A stretch of 64,000 nucleotides of DNA from Streptomyces sp. 6-11-2 (GTDB lineage Bacteria > Actinomycetota > Actinomycetes > Streptomycetales > Streptomycetaceae), in the NCBI RefSeq assembly GCF_006540305.1, contig NZ_BJOR01000001.1:3410001-3474000 (forward strand), written 5' to 3'. Below, in pieces: positions 25,962 through 33,772 of this stretch (position 1 is its first letter; each line of letters begins with the position of its first letter). The position numbers were made by a program, and so were the translations under genes. The notes beneath the pieces are model-generated. The model searched no databases, was not told where the DNA came from, and saw only the letters and a program-made list of their open reading frames with translations.

Positions 25962-27071
25962 TCAGTCCTGGGGAAGCGGCCGTGTGTCAGGGGTGACCTT
26001 CGTTCCCGGCGTGGCCCGGACGATGGTGATCAGACGGTCGGTCAGCTCCAGTTCCCGTACGGACGGGTCGTCGTAGCCCAGCACCCGGTGTCCGCGCAGC
26101 ACACTCACCACCAGGTCGTCCATGTCCCGTGGGTCCTGGCCCACCTCGGCCTTTATGACGGGCCGTTCGATGATGTCCAGGCCGCTGCCCTGCTGGATGA
26201 GGTCCTCCAGGACCATGCTCGCGGCCGGACTGAGCACGGACAGCCCGAGCAGCCGCCCCGCCGCGCTCGCGCTGGTGACGACGGCATCGGCCCCGGACTG
26301 CTTGAGCAGCGGCGCGTTCTCCTCCTCCCGCACCGCCGCGACGATCTTCGCCGCCCGGTTGATCTGCCGGGCCGTCAGCGTGACCAGCACGGCGGTGTCG
26401 TCCCGTTGGGTGGCGATGATGATCTGCCGTGCCCGCTGCACCTCGGCCCGCATGAGCACCTCGCTGCGGGTGGCGTCTCCGACCACGCCCGCGTAGCCCT
26501 CCGCCGTGGCCGCGTCGACCACCTTGGCGCTGGGGTCGACCACGACGACCTGCTGCTTCTTCAGCCCGGCCGCACAGACGGTCTGGAGCGCGGACCTCCC
26601 CTTCGTGCCGAATCCGACCACGACGGTGTGATCGCGCAAAGTGGACCTCCAGCGATTCAGACGCCATTCCTCACGGGTTCGCTCGGTGAGGACTTCGAGT
26701 GTGGTGCCGACCAGGATGATCAGGAAGATCACACGCAGCGGGGTGATGACGAAGATGTTGGTGAGACGCGCGCTGTCGCTGACGGGGGTGACGTCGCCGT
26801 ATCCGGTGGTGGAGAGGGTCACCGTCGCGTAGTACGCCGCGGCGATGAGGTCCATCGGGGCTTCTTTGGCACTGTCCTGGTATCCCTCACGGTCGGCGTA
26901 GACGATCACGACCGTCACGAGCAGCACCAGCACCGCCAGGAACAGCCGTTTGCCGACCTGACGTATCGGGCGCTCCACGACTTTTCGAGGGAGCTTCACC
27001 CGATGGGTCACGAGATGCTCGTCCGCCTGGCGGGCGATCGCGTCATGGCCCGGAAGTTTCACGTGAAACAC
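25962..27071 (-). CDS. K+ channel protein with RCK/TrkA-N domain
   Basis: The 369-aa protein has two membrane helices, 'LFLAVLVLLVTVVIVYAD' (residues ~43-60) and 'IFVITPLRVIFLIILVGTTLEVL', flanking a pore loop 'AAYYATVTLSTTGYGDVTPVSD' with the K+ selectivity filter TGYGD. Residues ~140-260 form a Rossmann RCK domain ('DHTVVVGFGTKGRSALQTV'), and a TrkA-C-like part follows to the end, as in MthK-type ligand-gated channels. The GTG start at 27071 lies 13 bp inside the end of moeA. A perfect parS site covers this overlap, so the first codons ('FHVK') are encoded by parS. Confidence 0.9.
   Translation of the reverse strand: MFHVKLPGHDAIARQADEHLVTHRVKLPRKVVERPIRQVGKRLFLAVLVLLVTVVIVYADREGYQDSAKEAPMDLIAAAYYATVTLSTTGYGDVTPVSDSARLTNIFVITPLRVIFLIILVGTTLEVLTERTREEWRLNRWRSTLRDHTVVVGFGTKGRSALQTVCAAGLKKQQVVVVDPSAKVVDAATAEGYAGVVGDATRSEVLMRAEVQRARQIIIATQRDDTAVLVTLTARQINRAAKIVAAVREEENAPLLKQSGADAVVTSASAAGRLLGLSVLSPAASMVLEDLIQQGSGLDIIERPVIKAEVGQDPRDMDDLVVSVLRGHRVLGYDDPSVRELELTDRLITIVRATPGTKVTPDTRPLPQD
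27056..27069. other. parS: parS site (ParB-binding centromere sequence)
   Basis: GTTTCACGTGAAAC is a perfect 14-bp palindrome identical to the Streptomyces parS consensus. Such sites cluster around oriC and nucleate ParB complexes for chromosome segregation. Here it lies in the coding overlap of moeA (stop at 27059-27061) and the K+ channel gene (start 27071). No other perfect copy was found by eye in the window. Confidence 0.9.
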
Positions 27072-28558
27072 ACCCCGATTCCGGCAGCGGCCCAGGGCAG
27101 GTCGAGGAGTTCGGCCTCCCGACCCGGCCGGGCACCACCCGGTGGTACGACGGCGAGGGCATCGGCCGCCGCGACGCCGCGCAGCATGGCGGGGCCGTTG
27201 TAGTGCAGCGGAACGGCGCGGTCACCGCGCAGCACCACGGGCACGAGCCGGGTGTCGTCCGGGTGCCCGTGCACCGCGTCCGTCAGCGGCAGCGTGTACG
27301 GCTCCGGGGCCGGGCGCGCGGCCAGAGTGCGCAGCAGCGGCTCGGCGAGCGTCAGCAGACCCGAAACGGCCGCGAGCGGATTGCCGGGCAGGCCGACGAG
27401 GTGCTGGTTCTCCTTGGTACGGGCCAGGAGCATGGGGTGGCCGGGGCGCACCTGGACGCCGTCCACCAGCAGTTCGGCGCCGATGCGGCGCAGGGTGGGG
27501 TGGACGTGGTCGACCGGTCCGGCGGCGGTTCCCCCGGTGGTGACGATCACGTCGGCCTGCGACCCGGTGACCGCCTTGTGCAGGGCCTTGGCGTCGTCGC
27601 CGATCCGGCGCACACGGGTGACCTCGGCGCCCAGCGCGCGAAGCCAGGGCGGCAGCATCGGGCCGAGCGCGTCCCGGATCCGTCCGTCGTGCGGCAGGCC
27701 CTCGGTGAGCAGTTCGTCACCGAGCACGAGGACGTCGACGCGGGGGCGGGGGACCGTGGTGAGGGTGTCGTACCCGGCGGCCGCGGCCAGACCGAGCACC
27801 ACCGGGGTCACCAGGGTGCCGACGGGCAGCAACTGGTCGCCACTGCGGCACTCCTGCCCGCGCGGGCGGATGTCCTTGCCGTGCCCGGACTCCTCGGTGG
27901 CGTACAGCCGGCCCTTGGCGTCGGTGCGGCCGTGTTCGCTGCGCAGCACGGCCGTGGTGTCCTGCGGGACGCGGGCGCCGGTCGCGACGCGTACCGCCTC
28001 ACCGTCGGTCAGCGGTTCGGGCTCGTCGTGCCCGGCCAGGACACCCTCGTCGCGTACGTTCCAGGGGCCGGGGCCGGCGACCGCCCAGCCGTCCATGGCG
28101 GAGGTGTCGAAGGAGGGCAGGTCGCACAGGGCGGTCAGGGGCGCGGCCAGGACCAGTCCCAGGGCAGCCTCGAGGGGTACCGGGACGGGGGCCCGGCGGG
28201 CACCGGCACGGGCCGCGCGGGCGGCGGTCTCGCGGGCCTGCGGCCAGGCGATGGCCTGGTGGCGGGCCTTCTGGGCGTGCGCGGGGTGCGGGGTGCCGTG
28301 ACCTGCACCGGCGCTCCCGTGGTCCTCGAAGGAGGCGGAGCCGGATACGGGGGTGCCGCCGCGTCCCGCCCGGCCCCGGCCGGGCTCGGGGGCACGCCGG
28401 CTGCTGCCTTCGTTCACCAGGGCGAGCGCCTCCTCCACGTCGAAGTCCTCGGCGTCCTCGGCGTTCTTGGCGTTCTTGGCGTTCTTGGCGTCCTCGGCGT
28501 CCTCGGCGTCCTCGGCGTTCTTGACGTTCTCGCCGACCCGCGTGCCACGGCCGGACAT
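27059..28558 (-). CDS. moeA: Molybdopterin molybdotransferase (MoeA-like) with repetitive N-terminus
   Basis: The 499-aa protein inserts molybdate into adenylylated molybdopterin. The MoeA core runs from ~residue 85: 'ARAGARRAPVPVPLEAALGLVLAAPLTALCDLPSFDTSAMDGWAVAG' (active-site region), the metal-site segment 'VATGARVPQDTTAVLRSE', 'VDVLVLGDELLTEGLPHDGRIRDALGPML', and 'VTTGGTAAGPVDHVHPTL' (MoCF/MogA-like fold with the TTGG motif), then 'GLPGNPLAAVSGL'. The first ~45 residues are a Lys/Asn/Glu/Asp/Ala tandem repeat not needed for the fold. The ATG overlaps the mobA stop by one base (TGATG), and the 3' end overlaps the K+ channel gene and carries parS. Confidence 0.88.
   Translation of the reverse strand: MSGRGTRVGENVKNAEDAEDAEDAKNAKNAKNAEDAEDFDVEEALALVNEGSSRRAPEPGRGRAGRGGTPVSGSASFEDHGSAGAGHGTPHPAHAQKARHQAIAWPQARETAARAARAGARRAPVPVPLEAALGLVLAAPLTALCDLPSFDTSAMDGWAVAGPGPWNVRDEGVLAGHDEPEPLTDGEAVRVATGARVPQDTTAVLRSEHGRTDAKGRLYATEESGHGKDIRPRGQECRSGDQLLPVGTLVTPVVLGLAAAAGYDTLTTVPRPRVDVLVLGDELLTEGLPHDGRIRDALGPMLPPWLRALGAEVTRVRRIGDDAKALHKAVTGSQADVIVTTGGTAAGPVDHVHPTLRRIGAELLVDGVQVRPGHPMLLARTKENQHLVGLPGNPLAAVSGLLTLAEPLLRTLAARPAPEPYTLPLTDAVHGHPDDTRLVPVVLRGDRAVPLHYNGPAMLRGVAAADALAVVPPGGARPGREAELLDLPWAAAGIGVCFT
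28439..28527. repeat. 9-bp tandem repeats in the 5' end of moeA
   Basis: On the complement strand about nine units alternate between AAGAACGCC- and GAGGACGCC-type 9-mers and encode KNA/EDA tripeptides. On the + strand they read as GGCGTTCTT and GGCGTCCTC runs. The array is in frame, so gain or loss of units would only change the length of the N-terminal tail. Confidence 0.8.
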
Positions 28559-29487
28559 CAGACGTCCGGGCGGGTGTCGGGCGTGGCGTCGGGCGCCACG
28601 TCGGGCGTGCCGGTGCCGCCGGTGGTCTCGTCCGCCCAGCGCTGGGCGAGGGCCGCGGCCTTGCGGGCGGCCTCGGCGACGGCTTCGGGGCCGCCCTTGG
28701 CCTGCGCGGCCGCATAGCCGACGAGGAAGGTGGTCAGGGGTGCCGCGGGCCGGGCCACGCCGTGGGCGGCGTCGCGGGCGAGGTCGAGCAGCGCGCGGGT
28801 GTCGACGTCCAGATCGATGCCCAACTCGTCCTTGACTGCGGAAATCCATTCATCCAACACGTGCCCATGCTCCCTGATACGTGCTCTGGCGATGACGATG
28901 TCGTCCCAGGTGTCGCAGTCGAAGGACGCGACGTCGTCTGGGACGCGGGTGAGATCGAGCGCGGCGGTGAGCCGGCGCAGCGGCAGCCCGGTGAGGGCGC
29001 CGTCCCGGGCGGAGCCGTCCTCGGAAGCGGCGCGGGCGAGCGCGGCCAGCGCGCGGCGCAGCGCCTGCGCGCGATAGGCGGCCACGAGCGGCTGGTCGCG
29101 GCCGTCGGCGTCGGTGAGCAGCACGCCGTCGGCCCGGCCGGCCCTCAGGGCGGTCAACAGCCGCCGTACCGTGTCGCGTTCGAGGAACGGCAGGTCGGCG
29201 GAGAGTACGACGACATGGTCCGCCGTGGTGTGGCGCAGTCCGGCGTCGAGCGCGGCGAGCGGGCCGGCGCCGGCCGGTTCCTCGCGTGCCCAGCGCACGG
29301 GCCGCGCGGTGGGGCGGGGGTCGGCGACCACCACCGTCGTGTCCGCGTCGACGCAGGCGGCGAGCACGCGGTCGAGCAGCGCGCGGCCGCCGACGCGCAG
29401 GCCGGGCTTGTCCGCGCCGCCGAGCCGCCGGGCGGCTCCTCCGGCGAGCACGACGGCGTCGTGGGCGAGGGGCTCGTAGGAGGTCAC
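28558..29487 (-). CDS. mobA: Molybdenum cofactor guanylyltransferase with C-terminal DUF6457 domain
   Basis: The 309-aa protein's N-terminal NTP-transferase domain (residues ~5-195) carries 'AVVLAGGAARRLGGADKPGLRVGGRALLDRVL' (GTP/Mg loop and Lys) and 'HVVVLSADLPFLERDTVRRLL' (metal Asp), as in MobA, which makes Mo-bis-MGD. The C-terminal ~95 residues ('VLDEWISAVKDELGIDLDVDTRALLDLARDAAHGVARPAAPLTTFLVGYAAAQAKG') form the DUF6457 helical domain often fused or adjacent in Actinobacteria. The GTG at 29487 is chosen since upstream in-frame codons are Cys/Arg noise. It leads the mobA-moeA-channel-oxidoreductase operon. Confidence 0.87.
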   Translation of the reverse strand: MTSYEPLAHDAVVLAGGAARRLGGADKPGLRVGGRALLDRVLAACVDADTTVVVADPRPTARPVRWAREEPAGAGPLAALDAGLRHTTADHVVVLSADLPFLERDTVRRLLTALRAGRADGVLLTDADGRDQPLVAAYRAQALRRALAALARAASEDGSARDGALTGLPLRRLTAALDLTRVPDDVASFDCDTWDDIVIARARIREHGHVLDEWISAVKDELGIDLDVDTRALLDLARDAAHGVARPAAPLTTFLVGYAAAQAKGGPEAVAEAARKAAALAQRWADETTGGTGTPDVAPDATPDTRPDV

Positions 29488-29500
29488 CCCCCGAGTATGC

Positions 29501-29535
29501 GTCCCGCCCGCGATCAAGGGGAACGCGGGCGGGAC
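29501..29535 (-). terminator. Terminator of the second bkd operon
   Basis: GTCCCGCCCGCG (29501-29512) pairs perfectly with CGCGGGCGGGAC (29524-29535). It lies 7 bp past the E2 stop and just upstream of mobA, isolating the two operons. Confidence 0.85.
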
Positions 29536-29542
29536 ACTGCCG

Positions 29543-30949
29543 TCACAGCGTGCGCAGCAGCACCGCCGGCTGTTCCACGCAGTCGGCCACATACCGCAGG
29601 AAACCGCCCGCCGTGCCGCCGTCGCACACCCGGTGGTCGAAGGTGAGCGAGAGCTGGACGACCTGCCGCACCGCCAGCTCGCCCTCGTGCACCCACGGCT
29701 TGGGGACGATGCGGCCGACGCCGAGCATGGCGGCCTCGGGGTGATTGATGATCGGTGTGGATCCGTCGACGCCGAACACTCCGTAGTTGTTCAACGTGAA
29801 GGTGCCGCCGGTGAGTTCGGCCGGAGTGAGGGTGCCGGCGCGGGCCGCCTCGGTCAGCCGGGCGAACTCGGCGGTCAGGGACTCCGCGTCGCGCGTGTGC
29901 GCGTCCCGTACGACCGGGACGACGAGCCCGCGTTCGGTCTGCGCGGCGAAGCCGAGGTGAACGGCGTCCAGCCGGACGATCTCCCTGGCCTCCATGTCGA
30001 CCCGCGAGTTGAGCTCGGGATGGCGGGCGAGCGCGGCCGTGCAGATCCGGGCCAGCAGCGCGAGCACGGAGATCTTCTGTCCCCCGGCCGCGTTCATGGC
30101 GGCCCGGGCGCGCATCAGCTCCGTGGCGTCGGCGTCCACCCAGCAGGTCGCGTCCGGAATCTCCCGGCGGCTGCGGGACAACTTGTCGGCGACGGCTCCG
30201 CGCACCCCCTTGAGCGGAACGCGGGAGCCGGAGGACTGCGCCGGCCCGGCCGCGGGCGCGGTCGCGGGAGCCGCCGGTGCGCCGGCACCGCGGCCCCGTG
30301 CCGCGTCGGCCCTGAGCACGTCCTCGACGTCCGCGCGCAGGATCAGCCCCTCGGGCCCGGAGCCCGACAGCTGCCGCAGGTCCACGCCGTTCTCCCGCGC
30401 GAGGCGGCGCACGAGCGGCGAGATGACGGGGACGGGACCGTCGGCGGACCGCTCGGCCACCGCGGTCGCGTGGGCCGCCGACGGAACGCCCGCCGTACGC
30501 GCGGACCCGTTGGCGGCCGGTGCCGCGGCCACGACGGGCGCCGCCGCTTCCACGCCACCACTCGTGTCGCGCGAGCCCGACGCCATCGGTGCCGGGCGCA
30601 CCCTGCGGCGGCGCGCCGGAGGCGCCCCCGTGCCGTAGCCGACCAGGACGTTGCCGGAGCCCTCGGTGTCGTCGGCCGCGGCACTCGCGGCACCGGCGTC
30701 CTGCTCCCCGACCGCCACCGTCAGCAGCGGCGCTCCCACGGGCAGTTCCGTGCCCTCCTCGCCGAAGCGGGCGGTGACCACGCCGGCGTAGGGGCAGGGC
30801 ACCTCGACCATCGCCTTGGCCGTCTCGACCTCGACGACAGGCTGGTCGATGGCGACCACGTCACCCACCTCGACCAGCCAGCGGACGACCTCCGCCTCGG
30901 TGAGCCCCTCCCCGAGGTCGGGGAGCCTGAACTCCAGCACCTGTGCCAT
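29543..30949 (-). CDS. bkdC: Branched-chain 2-oxoacid dehydrogenase E2, operon 2
   Basis: A 468-aa acyltransferase with a lipoyl domain (residues ~3-78, lipoyl Lys in 'VVEVETAKAMVEVPCPYAG'), a peripheral subunit-binding domain (~165-200, 'ISPLVRRLARENGVDLRQLSGSGPEGLILRADV'), Ala/Pro linkers and a catalytic domain (~230-468) with 'LTFDHRVCDGGTAGGFLRYVAD' (HxxxDG). 'RAAMNAAGGQKISVLALLARICTAAL' belongs to the trimer core. It overlaps the E1beta stop by one base (TGATG). Clearly paralogous to the E2 at 13826-15253 but with different linkers. Confidence 0.93.
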   Translation of the reverse strand: MAQVLEFRLPDLGEGLTEAEVVRWLVEVGDVVAIDQPVVEVETAKAMVEVPCPYAGVVTARFGEEGTELPVGAPLLTVAVGEQDAGAASAAADDTEGSGNVLVGYGTGAPPARRRRVRPAPMASGSRDTSGGVEAAAPVVAAAPAANGSARTAGVPSAAHATAVAERSADGPVPVISPLVRRLARENGVDLRQLSGSGPEGLILRADVEDVLRADAARGRGAGAPAAPATAPAAGPAQSSGSRVPLKGVRGAVADKLSRSRREIPDATCWVDADATELMRARAAMNAAGGQKISVLALLARICTAALARHPELNSRVDMEAREIVRLDAVHLGFAAQTERGLVVPVVRDAHTRDAESLTAEFARLTEAARAGTLTPAELTGGTFTLNNYGVFGVDGSTPIINHPEAAMLGVGRIVPKPWVHEGELAVRQVVQLSLTFDHRVCDGGTAGGFLRYVADCVEQPAVLLRTL

Positions 30950-31953
30950 CAGCTCCCCGCCTCCCACTGCAGACGCGCCACGGCGTCCAGGATCCGGTCG
31001 ACGCCGGGCAGGTGGTGCCGCTCCAGCATCGGCGGCGGGTAGGGGAGGTCGAACCCGGCCACGCGCAGCACCGGTGCCTCCAGGTGGTGGAAGCAGCGCT
31101 CCGTGACACGGGCGGCGATCTCCCCGCCCGGGCCGCCGAACCCGCCCGACTCGTGCACGACGACCGCGCGTCCGGTGCGCCGCACCGACGCGCACACCGT
31201 CTCGTCGTCGAACGGCACCAGCGAGCGCAGGTCGACGACCTCCAGCTCCCAGCCCTCGGCCCGCGCCGCCTCGGCGGCTTCGAGGCAGACGGGCACGGAC
31301 GGGCCGTACGTGATCAGCGTGGCGCTCCTGCCGGTGCGCCGCACCACCGCGCGGCCCACCGGCTCGACGGTCTGCGGGTCGTCCGGGTTCCAGGTGTCCT
31401 TCGACCAGTACAGCCGCTTGGGCTCCAGGAAGACGACCGGGTCGTCGGAGTCGATGGCGGCCCGCAGCAGCCCGTAGGCGTCGGCGACGGTCGCGGGCGT
31501 GACGACATGGAGCCCCGGAGTCGCCATGTAGTACGCCTCGGAGGAGTCGCTGTGGTGCTCCACACCGCCGATGCCGCCGCCGTAGGGGATGCGGATGGTG
31601 ATCGGCAGGGGCATTTTGCCGCGGGTGCGGTTGCGCATCTTCGCGACATGGCTGGCCAGCTGCTCGAACGCCGGGTAGGCGAAGGCGTCGAACTGCATCT
31701 CGACCACCGGGCGCAGCCCGTACATGGCCATGCCGACGGCGGTGCCGAGAATGCCGGCCTCGGCCAGCGGGGTGTCCGTGCAGCGGTCCTCGCCGAACTC
31801 CTTGGCGAGGCCGTCGGTGATGCGGAAGACGCCGCCGAGGGGGCCGACGTCCTCGCCCATGACGTGCACGGTGGGGTCGGCGGCCATCGCGTCGCGCAGC
31901 GCGCGCGTGAGGGCCTGGGCCATGGTGGCCGGCTTGAGTGCGACGGTGGTCAT
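30949..31953 (-). CDS. bkdB: Branched-chain 2-oxoacid dehydrogenase E1 beta, operon 2
   Basis: The 334-aa beta subunit shows 'HVMGEDVGPLGGVFRITDGLAKEFGEDRCTDTPLAEAGILGTAVGMAMYGLRPVVEMQF', 'IRIPYGGGIGGVEHHSDSSEAYYMATPGL' and C-terminal 'LEVVDLRSLVPFDDETV...VVVHES', as in operon 1. The ATG at 31953 overlaps the E1alpha stop (ATGA), and the end overlaps the E2 start, so all three genes are translationally coupled. Confidence 0.93.
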   Translation of the reverse strand: MTTVALKPATMAQALTRALRDAMAADPTVHVMGEDVGPLGGVFRITDGLAKEFGEDRCTDTPLAEAGILGTAVGMAMYGLRPVVEMQFDAFAYPAFEQLASHVAKMRNRTRGKMPLPITIRIPYGGGIGGVEHHSDSSEAYYMATPGLHVVTPATVADAYGLLRAAIDSDDPVVFLEPKRLYWSKDTWNPDDPQTVEPVGRAVVRRTGRSATLITYGPSVPVCLEAAEAARAEGWELEVVDLRSLVPFDDETVCASVRRTGRAVVVHESGGFGGPGGEIAARVTERCFHHLEAPVLRVAGFDLPYPPPMLERHHLPGVDRILDAVARLQWEAGS

Positions 31954-33089
31954 CGGGCCGTACCCTCCTCCGACTCGGCCTGGAGCTCGGCGACCAGCTG
32001 GGCGCGCTGTTCGCGCAGCTGCGGGGTCGGCTCCGCGTACACGTGGGCGAACAGGTCCATGGGGTCGAGCGGAGCGTCCTGGTTCATGCGCTCGCGCAGC
32101 CGGGCGGCCATCGCCTCGGCGTCCTCGCGGGCGGCGCGGACGCCGTCCTCGTCGAGCAGGCCGCGCCCGGTCAGCTCCCGCTCCAACAACTGGATCGGGT
32201 CGTGCTCGCGCCAGGCCTCGACCTCGGCGTCGCCGCGGTAGCGGGTGGCGTCGTCGGCGTTGGTGTGGGCGTCGATGCGGTAGGTCACCGCCTCGATCAG
32301 GGTGGGCCCGCCTCCCGCGCGCGCCTGTCGCACGGCGTCGGCGAGCACCTCGTGCACGGCGGCGGCGTCGTTGCCGTCGACCAGGCGGCCCGGCATGCCG
32401 TACCCGACGGCCTTGTGGGCCAGGGACGGTGCCGCGGTCTGCTTGGCGAGCGGGACGGAGATCGCGAAGCCGTTGTTCTGCACGAGGAAGACGACGGGGG
32501 CCTGCCAGACGGCGGCGAAGTTCAGCGCCTCGTGGAAGTCGCCCTCGCTGGTGCCGCCGTCGCCGATCATCGCCAGCGCGACCACGTCGTCGCCCTTGAG
32601 GCGGGCGGCGTGGGCGAGGCCGACGGCGTGCGGCAGCTGGGTGGCCAGCGGCGTCGACAGCGGTGCGACACGGTGCTCGTAGGGGTCGTAGCCGGTGTGC
32701 CAGTCGCCGCGCAGCAGCGTCAGGGCCTCGACGGGGTCGACGCCGCGGGCCACGACGGCGAGCGTGTCGCGGTAGCTGGGGAAGAGCCAGTCGCGCTCCT
32801 CCAGGGCGAGCGCCGCGGCGACCTCGCAAGCCTCCTGGCCGGTGCTGGAGGGGTAGACCGCCAGGCGGCCCTGCTTGGTCAGGGCGGTGGCCTGCGTGTT
32901 GTAACGGCGGCCCAGGACCAGCTGCGCGTACAGACGGCGCAGCAGCTCCGGATCGGCCTTCGCGGCCGCCTCCGTCCCCAGGACGCGGTAGGGCTCCGCG
33001 TCGGGCAGCAGCGGCGCGGGGTCGGTACGGGGCTGCCAGGCGGGCGGCGGCGATGGCCGGTACGCGCCCCGCTGCTCCATGACCGTCAT
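31950..33089 (-). CDS. bkdA: Branched-chain 2-oxoacid dehydrogenase E1 alpha, operon 2
   Basis: The 379-aa TPP-binding subunit has the TPP motif 'ALAMIGDGGTSEGDFHEALNFAAVWQAPVVFLVQNNGFAIS' (about residues 170-210), and 'AVTYRIDAHTNADDATRYRG' is the conserved loop. The N-terminus lacks the Lys/Arg-rich tail of the operon-1 paralogue and instead has a Pro-rich 'YRPSPPPAWQPRTDPAPLLPD'. It is the first gene of operon 2, divergent from bkdR across a 175-bp gap with a TetR-type palindrome (33150-33163) and two DnaA-box matches. Confidence 0.93.
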   Translation of the reverse strand: MTVMEQRGAYRPSPPPAWQPRTDPAPLLPDAEPYRVLGTEAAAKADPELLRRLYAQLVLGRRYNTQATALTKQGRLAVYPSSTGQEACEVAAALALEERDWLFPSYRDTLAVVARGVDPVEALTLLRGDWHTGYDPYEHRVAPLSTPLATQLPHAVGLAHAARLKGDDVVALAMIGDGGTSEGDFHEALNFAAVWQAPVVFLVQNNGFAISVPLAKQTAAPSLAHKAVGYGMPGRLVDGNDAAAVHEVLADAVRQARAGGGPTLIEAVTYRIDAHTNADDATRYRGDAEVEAWREHDPIQLLERELTGRGLLDEDGVRAAREDAEAMAARLRERMNQDAPLDPMDLFAHVYAEPTPQLREQRAQLVAELQAESEEGTAR

Positions 33090-33149
33090 GACGGCACCTC
33101 CTCGTGGGAGCGGCTACGAGGGGCGCGTCGGCTGTGACGCGCCCCACCT

Positions 33150-33163
33150 ACCGATTGTTCGGT
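33150..33163. promoter_or_regulatory. TetR/PaaR-type operator candidate upstream of bkd operon 2
   Basis: ACCGATTGTTCGGT matches the palindrome ACCGATCGTTCGGT found at 35927-35940 in 13 of 14 bases. It lies 61 bp upstream of the bkdA start in the bkdA-bkdR divergent gap. Placing the same motif on both sides of the TetR gene suggests that regulator as the binder. Confidence 0.5.
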
Positions 33164-33197
33164 CGTCGGCACATTTTGGCTACAGGCGGGCCCAGGC

Positions 33198-33219
33198 TGT
33201 GGACAAACGGTTCTCCACA
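33198..33219. other. Pair of inverted DnaA-box sequences upstream of bkdR
   Basis: TGTGGACAA (33198-33206, complement TTGTCCACA) and TTCTCCACA (33211-33219) both match the Streptomyces DnaA-box consensus and are only 4 bp apart in opposite orientation. They may titrate DnaA or affect the bkdR promoter. Confidence 0.55.
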
Positions 33220-33264
33220 ACCTGAGATGGACGCACTACGTCCACGAGGGAAAGGCGGGGGGAC

Positions 33265-33759
33265 ATGGCACCTGAACAAATGGCCGAGGAGCCGGACGGC
33301 GCCGTGCCGCCACCGCGTCCGCTGGACGCCATCGACCAGGACATCCTGCGCATGCTCCAGACGGACGGGCGCGCGTCGATACGGTCGGTCGCCGAACAGG
33401 TCCACGTCTCGCGTGCCAACGCCTACGCCCGGATCAACCGGCTCATCGAGGACGGCGTCATCCGCGGCTTCGGCGCCCGCGTCGACCACGAACGGGCGGG
33501 GCACGGCACATCCGCGTACATCACGCTGAAGATCGTGCAGAACACCTGGCGCACGGTGCGCGAGCAGCTCAGACAGCTGCCCGGCGCCCACCACATCGCG
33601 CTGGTCGGCGGCGACTTCGACGTCCTGCTGCTGGTGCACACCCCGGACAACCGGGCGCTGCGTGAGCTGGTCCTCACCCGGCTCCAGGCCATCCCCGAGG
33701 TGCTCAGCACGCGCACGCTGCTGGTGTTCGAGGAGGAGGACCTGGAGCCGCAGGGGTGA
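33265..33759 (+). CDS. bkdR: Lrp/AsnC family regulator, BkdR
   Basis: The 164-aa regulator has an N-terminal AsnC-type HTH (residues ~20-70: 'LDAIDQDILRMLQTDGRASIRSVAEQVHVSRANAYARINRLIEDGVIRGFGARVDHERAG') and a C-terminal RAM effector domain (~80-160: 'YITLKIVQNTWRTVREQLRQLPGAHHIALVGGDFDVLLLVHTPDNRALRELVLTRLQAIPEVLSTRTLLVFEE'). It is divergent from a bkd operon, the position of bkdR in S. coelicolor, where an AsnC/Lrp protein controls the bkd genes. The likely effector is a branched-chain amino acid or its derivative (inferred). ATG at 33265 follows GGCGGGGGG. Confidence 0.9.
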   Translation: MAPEQMAEEPDGAVPPPRPLDAIDQDILRMLQTDGRASIRSVAEQVHVSRANAYARINRLIEDGVIRGFGARVDHERAGHGTSAYITLKIVQNTWRTVREQLRQLPGAHHIALVGGDFDVLLLVHTPDNRALRELVLTRLQAIPEVLSTRTLLVFEEEDLEPQG

Positions 33760-33772
33760 GGCGGTGCGGGGG

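Noticed and set aside
27001..27110. Frameshift between moeA and the K+ channel gene
   Set aside because: The 13-bp overlap is natural: both proteins have complete domains and the shared sequence is a functional-looking parS.
30949..33147. A 732-codon complement frame that seems to fuse E1alpha and E1beta
   Set aside because: Only the E1beta part is in frame. The first half is a shifted reading of the E1alpha gene, which has its own intact frame at 31950-33089 with a normal ATGA overlap.
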